From positions 1-64,000 of the forward strand of contig NZ_NJCX01000009.1 of the NCBI RefSeq assembly GCF_002632875.1: a stretch of DNA of 64,000 nt. The letters run 5' to 3'. The translations under genes were made by a program, and so were the position numbers. Of this stretch, positions 1 through 7,730 are shown in pieces. Positions within the stretch are counted from its first letter, which is position 1; each line of letters opens with the position of its first letter. The notes beneath the pieces are model-generated. The model had not been told where the DNA came from. It ran no database searches and saw only the letters and a list, made by a program, of their open reading frames with translations. Source of the stretch: Xenorhabdus kozodoii. GTDB lineage: Bacteria; Pseudomonadota; Gammaproteobacteria; Enterobacterales; Enterobacteriaceae.

Positions 1-127
1 GGATCGGATAAGCTTTTACATCCCCTGCATTCAGCGTGATATCACCCGTTAACGGTTTTCCATTGATTTTCCGGCTAGCAGGAACCGCATTTTTCGCCAA
101 CTCCGCAGTTCCCTGTAAACCGAGGTT
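1..127 (-). pseudogene. Silent tail-fibre C-terminal cassette (partial)
   Basis: Read on the minus strand from 127 down to the window edge, this encodes a fibre segment starting NLGLQGTAELAKNAV and containing GKPLTGDITLNAGDV. It is nearly the same as the start of the inverted fibre cassette at 49881-50656 (NLGLAGTADRANNAV, then NNKPLTGDITLNAGDVGAY). It has no start codon and begins inside a Gin-type crossover site, as silent fibre cassettes of invertible P2/Mu-type loci do. It runs off the left edge, so its length and any chaperone partner are unknown. The identity rests on the in-window match; that it can be expressed by recombination is inference. Confidence 0.75.
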
Positions 128-135
128 TTATGAAA
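110..135 (+). repeat. gix-like invertase crossover site A
   Basis: A 26-bp site centred on the GA at 122-123: left half TCCCTGTAAACC, right half GGTTTTATGAAA. The inner AAACC-GA-GGTTT is the core of Gin/Cin/Hin family crossover sites, and the left half matches the known Mu gix arm at 11 of 12 positions as I recall it. Same orientation as site B at 50637-50662 and opposite to site C at 48419-48444. Confidence 0.7.
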
Positions 136-331
136 TTACGTAATGGGTTGATTCGTGCGTTAAAAACGGGTTTCAGACTACTGGATACGTTGAAATTCAA
201 CAAAATTTTAGTTCAATAAACGTGCAAAAAGTGAGTTTGGAGGGGCGTTGGGTGGTTTTGAGTGAAATCTATCCAAATGTTGGTTGATTCGGTGTGGAAT
301 GTGAGGCAGAGGGTGGTGGGGTTGTGATAAG

Positions 332-354
332 CAAAAGCCCTCGTGCGGAGGGCT
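332..354 (-). terminator. Rho-independent terminator
   Basis: On the minus strand AGCCCTC-CGCAC-GAGGGCT is followed by TTTTGC, a stem and U-tract about 30 nt past the stop of the minus-strand gene that ends at 384. Confidence 0.75.
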
Positions 355-383
355 GAGAGGTTTACATGTTATACAAATTAGCA

Positions 384-1415
384 TTAATTAATGATGGATG
401 AAGCATTTCCTTTTTCTATAACGCCGGCTCTCATTTTATAATTACCAAGGATCTTGACTGTTTTGGACTCTTTCATTGCATCAAATAGCAAATCTGTTTC
501 GTCTTTTTCAATAAATCCTGTATTAACTGAAATCGAGAATGAATGATCAGATTCTGGGGTTTTACAGGTAACCGTTAGGCTATCGGTATTTTTTTTAATA
601 CTTTCGATTTCAACCTCAAGAGTTAACTCTGAGTTTTCCAATTTCTCTGATGGATTCTTAATAATAGACTGTATATCTTTGTTAGATAAAGAAATGTTTG
701 TTAATCCACTCACGCTTATATTATCCGCATCACTTGCTGATTTAAGAATTTCTGTATAAGCTTTGGTGCCATGGCTCTCTATATCAATCATTTTTTCTTT
801 CAAATCATTATCTTGTGTTTTATTCATTGCATTCAGCATCCCATTCTTCAGGATTATTAATCTTTCGTTTTCTGTTTTTTGGGACTCCGCTGTTCTTTGG
901 GCTGATATCTGCTCCATATTCTCTTTATGGATATTGTCAGCTACTTTTGATGCAACCCATCCTCCGCCTATAACGCTGCTAATGAACAGGACACATATTG
1001 TTTTTTGTCGAGGTGTCATGCCGTTCATAATTTTCTCACAAGCTTCACCAATAGATTTAAATAAGTTAGTTAAATTGGTAATAATTTCTGTAGAACCAGC
1101 ATTTATCACAAACGTTAGTTCGAGCGCTTTTTTGTCTTGCGCGGATAATTTTTGTAAATTATCCGTATTATAACGTATGATAGAGAAAACTTTATTTAAC
1201 TCAGTTTGAAAATCACTAATTCCCTGAGCTAAAGATGAAGTTATTCCTCCACAGTATTTTGTTTCATTGCCTTGAATCTTAAATTTAACACTTTGAAATA
1301 CGGTAAAATTTAATTTTGTGACATCGACCTCGAATGAAGGTTCATTCAACGTTCGTTCAACAAGATGCTCGAATTGCCCAAACGAACTAATGTCCAAGAT
1401 ACCATTGTCAGTCAC
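384..1415 (-). CDS. Unknown protein with one central membrane segment
   Basis: A 343-residue protein that I do not recognise. Residues about 1-130 are soluble. A single hydrophobic stretch with a VIGGGW turn lies near residues 143-160, followed by a polar, Lys/Glu-rich region with coiled-coil character (about 163-215) and a Ser/Thr/Asn-rich C-terminal part. There are no catalytic motifs. It stands alone on the minus strand with its own terminator, beside a silent fibre cassette and an integrase remnant, and its AT content is high. It is most likely cargo (a moron) of a decayed prophage. The start ATG follows a weak AGGATAT ribosome site. Confidence 0.7.
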   Translation of the reverse strand: MTDNGILDISSFGQFEHLVERTLNEPSFEVDVTKLNFTVFQSVKFKIQGNETKYCGGITSSLAQGISDFQTELNKVFSIIRYNTDNLQKLSAQDKKALELTFVINAGSTEIITNLTNLFKSIGEACEKIMNGMTPRQKTICVLFISSVIGGGWVASKVADNIHKENMEQISAQRTAESQKTENERLIILKNGMLNAMNKTQDNDLKEKMIDIESHGTKAYTEILKSASDADNISVSGLTNISLSNKDIQSIIKNPSEKLENSELTLEVEIESIKKNTDSLTVTCKTPESDHSFSISVNTGFIEKDETDLLFDAMKESKTVKILGNYKMRAGVIEKGNASSIIN

Positions 1416-2125
1416 GATATATCCTTAACAAAGTAGTTAATAAAAATCTATCCCTATTGCATAATAAAAATTATCATACCTCTTTTTTCTTCTTCCCATC
1501 CGAGCCACTGTGTGGCACACCATACTAATTAACTTCTCTTAATATATGATCAGAATATTCCTAATCTGTGAAGTGGAAAGGGAGCTAATTTATTGAAATG
1601 TGATAAAAAATATATTTCAAATTGATACTGTGTTGGTGGGTGATAATATCAATGAGTTATTTAAGTGCTTATTTCGGCGCAATGAGACAGATAACCCAAA
1701 ATAATTGGGTCAGTTACACTATGACCAGACGCCAAATATGTCGTCTGATTAGATATCAATGAGTTATCACCTAAGTGGGAATTCCCGCTTTGCTAAAAGG
1801 TGTTGGGATTTCCTCAACACCCAAGATGTGATATCACGCTTTGAGGTGATCAGAATCTTGACCATCTACGAGAACTATAACGATTTCCTTTATAGTTGAT
1901 TACCCTGAGAGTTATAGGGTAGGTTTCTGGCCTTTGTGTCTGCATCTTTGAACAATATGCATGTGTTCGACTCCTGAGTTAGCGGAAAAAGGAAGAGTCA
2001 AACAAAACTGATATATTTTGCTCAAGTGTTCATTTTTATTTACTAAATTTTTCTGTGTATAGTGGTGTGTGTAGTTTTATTTTTATATTTAATATTATTG
2101 TTTTAAATCAATATGTTGATTGACT
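1416..2125. other. Gene-free AT-rich stretch
   Basis: No ORF of substance on either strand. It contains a 15-bp direct repeat, ATATCAATGAGTTAT, at 1647-1661 and 1753-1767, an inverted repeat CAGACG..CGTCTG near 1730-1750, and a GGTGTTG..CAACACC hairpin near 1799-1821. It looks like decayed mobile DNA. Confidence 0.5.
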
Positions 2126-2150
2126 TGTTCGAATCTCTCCTCCTCCGCCA
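2126..2150 (+). other. tRNA 3'-end remnant (old attachment site)
   Basis: TGTTCGAATC followed by TCTCCTCCTCCGCCA has the form of a tRNA T-loop, acceptor strand and CCA. No 5' part of a tRNA precedes it. A P4-type integrase begins 100 bp downstream, the usual geometry of att sites in tRNA genes, so this is read as the att half left by an island. The tRNA identity is not certain; the CCGCCA end suggests a serine or similar tRNA. Confidence 0.6.
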
Positions 2151-2250
2151 TCTACACTTCTGGCAGCATCTCTTAAAGTCTACTTTCCCCAGTAAAATCA
2201 ACGAAAAATCCCAAATAAAGCGCTATTAACGTCTACGGGCACCTATTGCA

Positions 2251-3155
2251 ATGTATCTAACAGCCCAAGTTGAAACAGTAAAACCCCAAGATAAAGATTC
2301 TAAGCTATCGGATGGCGGCGGTTTATATCTGCTGGTAAAGACAACCGGCTCTAAATACTGGCGGCTGAAATACCGCATTGCAGCAAAAGAAAAGTTACTC
2401 GCCATTGGTACTTTTCCGCTTATTACTCTGGCAGAGGCCAGAAGAAAGCGTGATGAAGCCAAGAAACTGATAGCCGAAGGTATTGATCCCAACCAAGATA
2501 AAAAACAAAAGAAACTGGCGGCTCAGGGAGAAATCAGTAATACCTTTGAAAGTATTGCGCGTGAATGGTAGGAGGGAAGAAAAGACAGGTGGTCTGTTGG
2601 TTATCGTGAAGATATGATGGATGCATTCGAAAAAGACGTTTTCCCTTATATTGGTCATCGCCCGATTGCTGAAATAAAACCCCTCGAATTATTAGACCTC
2701 CTTTCTATTATGGAAAAGAGAGGCGTCACCGATAAATTAAAGAAAGTCCGTCAACGCTGTGGTGAAGTTTGGACGTATGCAATCATTACTGGCAGGGCAG
2801 AATATAACCCAGCTCCAGATTTAGCGAGTGCTTTTATCCCCCATCAACGCGAACACTACGCTCACCTTTCAGTAGATGAATTACCTGAATTTCTCCGTTC
2901 CATTGATAAATATATGGGAAGCCAGATAGCCAGAACGGCTTTACGAATGCTGATATTAACGGGCATTCGTCCGGAGAAATCCGCAAAGCTGAATGGTCAG
3001 AAATTAATTTAGATAAGGCTGTTTGGACAATTCCAGCCGAAAAAATGAAAATGCGCCGTACTCATGTAGTGCCATTATCAGAGCAAGTTATCGATTTATT
3101 GAAGCAGATTCAGCCTATCAGCGGCAGTTATCAGTATGTTTTTCCAAGCCGTAGA
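2251..3155 (+). pseudogene. P4-type (DUF4102) integrase, broken
   Basis: The N-terminus has the DUF4102 signature KLSDGGGLYLLV and is followed by SAM-like and catalytic domains of tyrosine recombinases. Three lesions are visible. A TAG at 2569-2571 interrupts the frame after SIAREW, and the same frame continues. Then, near 2973, one base is missing after GIRP, so the catalytic box reads correctly (GEIRKAEWSEI) only after a shift. Homology stops at about 3155 after YVFPSR, so the HxxR and tyrosine motifs are lost. It is inactive, and marks a dead island at the tRNA end just upstream. Confidence 0.85.
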
Positions 3156-3349
3156 TTTTTCACAACTCACCCTCACATAACATACCCAGCCCAATTCAGC
3201 CCTATATAGCGGATATGACACTGAAAATAACCATATTTAGACGTCAATAAATAACCAATGGGGGGGAATTGAGAAGTTGTTGGGGGATTGGGGGAAATGT
3301 GGGTGGGTGGTAGAAGATTCGGTGTGGAATTTGAGGTAGGGGGAGATTA

Positions 3350-3382
3350 AAGAATAAAATAAACCCGCAGAAATTGCGGGTT
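3350..3382 (-). terminator. Rho-independent terminator
   Basis: On the minus strand AACCCGCA-TTTC-TGCGGGTT is followed by TATTTTATT. It lies just beyond the stop of the minus-strand fibre gene ending at 3408. A 15-bp sequence (GATTCGGTGTGGAAT) next to it recurs beside the terminator at 332-354. Confidence 0.75.
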
Positions 3383-3407
3383 GGTATAAGTTGCATATAT
3401 CGTGGCT

Positions 3408-4145
3408 TTAAGCGGCTTTTACTATGTATAAAAATGCGATATAGCGAGGGTGTGTTTCAGCTCCACCAGTACTGCTGGTCGTGTCGTTATAATACAAAAA
3501 TGTATTATTGTCATGATCTGTACTACCTGAGCCTAGGGAATTATTATACCCATCAGGTTGCCACTCCCAGTTTGTAGCACCACCAATAGAGCCACTGTTT
3601 TCGCTATAATATCGGTCACGATAATCATGTGTGTGTGATTGGATTTGACTAGGCTTTGCAGATAACACATTAATAGTTGGATCAAGTCCACGTCCCGCAT
3701 CTGCACCACGAATAAACTCAGCTCTTAAATCAGGTAATCTGCCTGATGGATAGGCAAGGGCAAGTTTCGGATATCTCATTGTATCAAATGAGTCACCGTT
3801 ACATATCAGCCAGCCTTCTGGTGGCGTTTCTGTTGGCCAAGGAACAGGGACGCCAACAGGTAGAGCTAAGTTTGCGTTGTTATTGGTATTCTGGTTAGCT
3901 GTATTGGCGAGATCATATGCTGCCTTAACTGCCTTTGGCGTTGCCGCCATAGTTTCGCTATCACTGCCAACATCATTACTCAGGACTACAAATCCCTTAT
4001 CTTGCAGCGTTGCATCTGGATGATTACGGCTTTGGGCGTGTTCTTCTATCGCTTCCTTGATTGAATCTTTGACATATTCCGGAGTCGGAACGACAACAAG
4101 ACCATCATTTCCTAAGACCTGTGTTTCAGGTTTTTTATCTTGCAT
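3408..4145 (-). CDS. Short tail-fibre protein with collar domain
   Basis: A 245-residue protein related to the prophage fibre H. Residues 35-85 (HPDATLQDKGFVVLSN and ATPKAVKAAYDLA) match the H repeat region at 48048-48170. After residue about 95 it turns into a phage tail collar domain (VPVPWPTETPPEGWLICNG, then RYPKLALAYPSGRLPDLRAEF) with a His- and Ser-rich receptor-type tip ending in RYIAFLYIVKAA. It lacks the roughly 150-residue P2-H N-terminal domain that joins a fibre to the baseplate. It is therefore a stand-alone remnant or a short fibre, with no chaperone gene beside it. Confidence 0.8.
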   Translation of the reverse strand: MQDKKPETQVLGNDGLVVVPTPEYVKDSIKEAIEEHAQSRNHPDATLQDKGFVVLSNDVGSDSETMAATPKAVKAAYDLANTANQNTNNNANLALPVGVPVPWPTETPPEGWLICNGDSFDTMRYPKLALAYPSGRLPDLRAEFIRGADAGRGLDPTINVLSAKPSQIQSHTHDYRDRYYSENSGSIGGATNWEWQPDGYNNSLGSGSTDHDNNTFLYYNDTTSSTGGAETHPRYIAFLYIVKAA

Positions 4146-4595
4146 AGCTATTCCCTCATTTAATCAACAATACACATTGTTAAGTAACATGAAGGCGGGA
4201 GACTTCTCCGCCTGTGAACATCAATAAAATTGGTTCATCAATACTGGAGAATACATCTTGACTAACTGCAATGGGTGGGTGGGATGAATGTTTTGATGGC
4301 AGGATGGCATAAAATGACAGGCGGGGAATTAATGAAATTTATCAGATGACTGATAAAATGTATTAGTCCAGATTAGATCTGACAACATTCGTTAATATAT
4401 TCGGGCTGTCTGGCAGTGGAAGTACATTAAATCACTTCAGTAGCTTGTCGATTTTTGAGTGACGTTCGTCGTAGGGACTTACTTTTATACTTAAAGCGGA
4501 TAGGTGAATAGCCTATATGGTATAGCGGTTATCATTTCAGTACTCCATTAATGATGAAGTAACAATCGAATAATTTCATTAAAAGGCTGAGTGAC
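4146..4595. other. Intergenic region
   Basis: No supported gene. A GGCGGGAG-ACTT-CTCCGCC hairpin lies near 4191-4211, upstream of the minus-strand fibre gene. The remainder is AT-rich and may carry promoters for the two divergent genes. Confidence 0.4.
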
Positions 4596-5096
4596 ATGAA
4601 AATTATATCTGGCGTAATTATAACATTATTATCTTTTTTATTAACACCTTCACTCTTTGCTGTAGAAAAGAATACTAATATAAAAAATCAGCCTGTTTTT
4701 TCTGCTGAATACAATGTGGAACTAAAGAGTTCCTCTATTTCTGAAAATAGCCTCACGATGACCAAAATAAGGACTGAATGCATGTATGACAGCGGCGCAG
4801 ATCAGATAAGGATTGAGCCTGGTAACCAGCAAAGTGTTTACTTACAAGACAACGATAATTTATTTAGTGGCTGTGCATTTGGGGCTAAGTGGGTGGAATG
4901 GGCGGTTTCTAATGACTCTATGAGTTGCACTTTGTATTTTGAACATGGATACGATTCGGGTTGGTACACTGTGATTAAAGGGTGCCCGGATATTGTTAGA
5001 AGTGCCGTTTGCAATGAAGATGCCAACTGCAATCAAATTAGAGTCTACGGAAGTGAACCGAATATAAATATAAATGTGGAATTCCTTGTTCGGTGA
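4596..5096 (+). CDS. Cysteine-rich secreted protein, unknown
   Basis: 166 residues with a clear signal peptide: Lys2, a hydrophobic core of about 16 residues, then the cleavage motif SLFA-V near residue 23. The mature part has six cysteines (ECM, GCA, SCT, GCP, VCN, NCN), enough for three disulfides, and no recognisable domain. The start has an AAAGGCTGAGTGAC ribosome site. A single-gene unit followed by a hairpin. The size and cysteines would fit a small exported effector or inhibitor, but nothing in the sequence proves it. Confidence 0.7.
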   Translation: MKIISGVIITLLSFLLTPSLFAVEKNTNIKNQPVFSAEYNVELKSSSISENSLTMTKIRTECMYDSGADQIRIEPGNQQSVYLQDNDNLFSGCAFGAKWVEWAVSNDSMSCTLYFEHGYDSGWYTVIKGCPDIVRSAVCNEDANCNQIRVYGSEPNININVEFLVR

Positions 5097-5123
5097 ATCT
5101 GGTGACTTCCGTAGCTATGCAAA

Positions 5124-5143
5124 AAGGCGGAATTTCCCGCCTT
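5124..5143 (-). terminator. Hairpin between convergent genes
   Basis: AAGGCGG-AATTTC-CCGCCTT. The T-tract is on the minus strand (CCTTTTTGC), so it best terminates transcription leaving the IS fragment, but it also lies 28 nt past the plus-strand secreted-protein gene. Confidence 0.5.
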
Positions 5144-5190
5144 AATTCGGCCTGCTTCCGTTTCGACCGGAAACGCGAAAATAACCATAG

Positions 5191-5806
5191 TGTAGTGGTC
5201 AAGAAATGCCGGACACATTTCTGGCCTTTTCCCACCGCCTTTCGTATTCAGCAGGAAAAATCCCCCCATTAAAGCTATGAGGACGGATGTCATTGTAATA
5301 CCCGCCCAAATAATCGGTGATATCCCTCATGGCATCATGAATGTCCCGATAGCCTTCTGGCGGGATCCATTCACTCTTCAAACTCCGGAATACCCGTTCC
5401 ATCGGTGAATTATCATAGCAGTTGCCTCTGCGGCTCATGCTTTGGATAAGCTTATTTTGCCAGAGCAGGCGGCGAAACCGTTTGCTGCTGTATTGACTTC
5501 CCTGGTCAGAATGAAAAACCAGCCGGCCTTCAAGATGACGGGTTTCCAGGGCATGATTCAATGCCCGGCAGACCAGTTCCGCATCCGGCGAAGAAGCGAT
5601 GGCCATCCCAACAACCCGGCGGGAAAATAAATCTATTACCACGGCCAGATAGCACCCTCCCTCTGTTGTCCGAATATACGTGATGTCTCCGCACCCGTGG
5701 GTATTTGGGCATACCGGGGCAAACTGTTGCCGCAAGAGATTCGGCGAAGCGGGATGCTCTTCACCGGCCGGGCGATAACGGTGGGCCCCCGGTTGACAGT
5801 TTTGGA
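5191..5806 (-). mobile_element. Truncated IS3-family insertion sequence
   Basis: The transposase 3' part and one end (TGTAGTGGTCAAGAAATGCC at 5191) remain. The other end is cut near 5806, where a different reading frame on the plus strand takes over. OrfA and the N-terminal half of OrfB are gone. An 11-bp inverted copy of the terminal TGTAGTGGTCA occurs at 6600-6610. Confidence 0.75.
5199..5805 (-). pseudogene. IS3-family OrfB transposase, C-terminal fragment
   Basis: Retroviral-type integrase core. The first Asp is in CGDITYI, the second in HSDQGSQY and the Glu in SPMERVFRSLKSEW, so the DDE triad is present, followed by the YNDIRPH motif. The frame stays open upstream of any start codon to about 5805 (RYRPAGEEHPAS), showing that the protein was longer and has lost its 5' end. 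It is not expected to be expressed as a working enzyme. Confidence 0.85.
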
Positions 5807-6326
5807 GACTAGGCGCTGTATTGAAGACGGCGGCTCAGACTATTGGCAGCAAGGGATTGACTCGCACAAGCCTGAGCATTGGGAAAATAAACCTATAGAG
5901 GGGCAAATTATCCAGGCCCTCAATTGGCTGATTATCCAGTTCCCCAATTTCAGCATCGACGGGTTAGCCACGCGAAGAGGCAAAGAATACGAACACCGAC
6001 CGCAACAACTGATCGATAGTGAAATGTTTTACCGTGAAGTAGAAAGCTGCTTACGCTGGTTAGTACGTCATAACCTGATACACGCTAAAACCAAGCAGAT
6101 AAGCAAAACGGGGTATTCCACATCGTATAAGTTCAAACATATTGTTGAGCGCGAGAATGCCAATAAATTTAGTCATACCGACGAGCCTTTTTATATCCGC
6201 AATGTGGCTTTCATTGTTGCAATGGTGATCGCTGGTTACAAAGTCTGTGCAGAAGATACTGGCTCAATGAATGCTCTGTTCAATATCTCAAAAGCGGAAA
6301 TCAAGAAATCAGGAATTTTGAATTAG
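5806..6326 (+). pseudogene. Decapitated gene, winged-helix-like, replication or regulation suspected
   Basis: About 170 residues in an open frame that begins inside the inserted IS fragment, so the native start is missing. The core LNWLIIQFPNFSIDGLA plus VESCLRWLVRHNLIHAK followed by STSYKF looks like a winged helix (helix, helix, beta-wing). A hydrophobic stretch follows near the end (NVAFIVAMVIAGYKVC). TTGTCG repeats lie immediately downstream, which hints at a replication initiator or an autoregulator of a small plasmid or satellite. No family is recognised; this role is inference. Confidence 0.5.
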
Positions 6327-6331
6327 CGGCG

Positions 6332-6506
6332 TTGTCGAAAATCGACAATGAAAGAAAGTGACTATCCAATTGAAATTTAAAAGTAATTTTGTAATTTTTG
6401 AGATATCAAAAAATTGAGCGATAATTAACTGACAACGATTTAACATTATATATTATTGATTTTAAATCATAATTTATCTCATTGTCGGTTTGTCGGTGTT
6501 GTCGGT
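6332..6506. repeat. TTGTCG palindrome and three tandem TTGTCGGT repeats
   Basis: A perfect palindrome TTGTCGA-AAA-TCGACAA at 6332-6348 starts 6 bp after the stop of the upstream gene. 134 bp of very AT-rich DNA follow, then three direct repeats TTGTCGGT at 6482-6489, 6490-6497 and 6499-6506. Shared motif, even spacing and the AT-rich spacer resemble an iteron-type origin or an operator array. Confidence 0.55.
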
Positions 6507-6620
6507 AACTTTTCACTATATATACAAAAAAAATAGCACAGGATAAAGAGCCGCTGATAAATTTGCGGCTCCAATATCTGAAATGTATTACATATAGTCT
6601 GACCACTACAACGAACAGGG

Positions 6621-6746
6621 ATGAAGTGTATGTTCTTACAATGGGTTAAACGAGTATTCATCTGGATAATAAAAGATATTTTCGATGAGATTAGGGGGCT
6701 TGCATCAGCAATGTTTGGAATATTAGCTGTATTAGTCGCAATCTGA
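6621..6746 (+). CDS. Small membrane peptide (41 aa), tentative
   Basis: ATG at 6621 preceded by AACAGGG, ending at TGA 6744-6746. The peptide has a basic, aromatic N-terminus (MKCMFLQWVKRVFIWIIK) and a hydrophobic C-terminal helix ending FGILAVLVAI. This is the make-up of small membrane-active or type I toxin-like peptides, but it could also be a chance ORF. The stop abuts the left end of the IS481 remnant. Confidence 0.35.
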   Translation: MKCMFLQWVKRVFIWIIKDIFDEIRGLASAMFGILAVLVAI

Positions 6747-7471
6747 TCTGACAGTTACCGGTTATTTATACAGGTGTCTGTCAGGTTAAATCTGGTTCAG
6801 ATTTTTTTCTGCCCAGAGCCGTTTTCCATCAAGTAATGTTTCCATTGGGGTTCGACCACAACACATTTTACCTTGATGTGTTCTTTCATTATTGTAATGC
6901 CATAACCAGTTGTCCAGATCCGCTTGTAAGCTTTCCAGATCACTATACAGTTTTTTAGGAAACGTGATTTGATAAAACTCTTGTAAAATCGTTTTGTGGA
7001 ACCGTTCACAGATCCCATTGGTTTGCGGTGACATCGCTTTGGTTTTTGTATGGTCGATATCATTAATCGCTAAATAAAGTTGATAATCATGATGCTCAAC
7101 ACGCCCACAGAACTCAGTTCCTCGGTCTGTGAGTATTCTTAGCATTGGAAGCTGTTGTGACTGATAGAACGGTAATACACGGTCATTTAGCAAGTCAGCG
7201 GCGGTAATCGGTGTTTTACTGGTATACAGCTTGCAATGGGCCATTTTCGAGTAAGTATCTACGAACGTCTGCTGGTAAATCCGTCTGACACCCATCACTT
7301 TACATGCTTTAGAAACGTTGCCAAGTTCTTCGGCTAAATTAAGTAAACCGACTTTGTGCTTAATAATAGGATTGTTAGTATATAGCATGAGAGTTACCTC
7401 GTGTTTTGTTTAAGATTTGGACATCTATATCAAAACCGGTAACTCTCAACTTTTCAAGTTGAACTGTCAGA
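6747..7471 (-). mobile_element. Internally deleted IS481-family element
   Basis: Ends carry the inverted repeat TCTGACAGTT (6747-6756) / AACTGTCAGA (7462-7471). The single transposase gene inside has lost about 150 codons, so the element could move only if a relative supplies transposase. Confidence 0.7.
6786..7388 (-). pseudogene. IS481-family transposase with internal deletion
   Basis: 200 residues against about 350 for the family. The N-terminal helix-turn-helix begins normally (KHKVGLLNLAEELGNVSKAC) and breaks after KVMGV. The next residues, RRIYQQTFVDTYSKMAHC, belong to the catalytic core. The first catalytic Asp survives in VDTYSKMAHC, the second lies in ILTDRGTEF and the Glu in TNGICERFHK. 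The C-terminus (WAEKNLNQI) is intact. The junction is in frame, so a short protein could be made, but the DNA-binding region is gutted. Confidence 0.85.
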
Positions 7472-7654
7472 CCAAGTCGCGACTAATACAAATAAATGCA
7501 TAACTAACCCGCCTCGGCGATTTTTATGGTATGGAGTCCCTTTTTGCCTGATTTATAAAAATAATGCTACGTAGGTGGATATTTATTCTTAACTAATATA
7601 TGATTTTTCCCATCAGAAACTCAGTATTTAATCCGGCTTAGTACAGGAGTTGTC

Positions 7655-7696
7655 ATGAACCTAATACAAACAGACAGAGTAACCCTTCTAATTTAG
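7655..7696 (+). promoter_or_regulatory. Leader peptide ORF of the cat gene (13 aa)
   Basis: CAGGAG followed by TTGTC and ATG at 7655 opens a 13-codon reading frame, MNLIQTDRVTLLI, stopping at 7694-7696. Its last codons form the left arm of a hairpin that buries the cat ribosome site. Inducible cat genes (cat-86 type) and cmlA use such leaders: a drug-stalled ribosome opens the hairpin. The segment QTDR recalls KTDK of the cat-86 leader. Confidence 0.7.
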
Positions 7697-7726
7697 TCAA
7701 TGGTTAAATTTTATATTAGAAGGGGG
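7683..7726 (+). promoter_or_regulatory. Translational attenuator hairpin sequestering the cat RBS
   Basis: CCCTTCTAAT at 7683-7692 pairs perfectly over 10 bp with ATTAGAAGGG at 7715-7724. The right arm contains most of the cat Shine-Dalgarno AGAAGGGGG (7718-7726), which lies 4 nt before the ATG at 7731. With the hairpin closed the cat start should be poorly translated. Confidence 0.75.
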
Positions 7727-7730
7727 CAAT

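Noticed and set aside
763..1173. 136-codon plus-strand ORF
   Set aside because: Lies wholly opposite the 343-codon gene; hydrophobic residues are the expected antisense image of its AT-rich codons.
5697..5805. Native N-terminus of the plus-strand gene ending at 6326
   Set aside because: This part is the reverse complement of the IS3 transposase, so the frame is open there only by chance.
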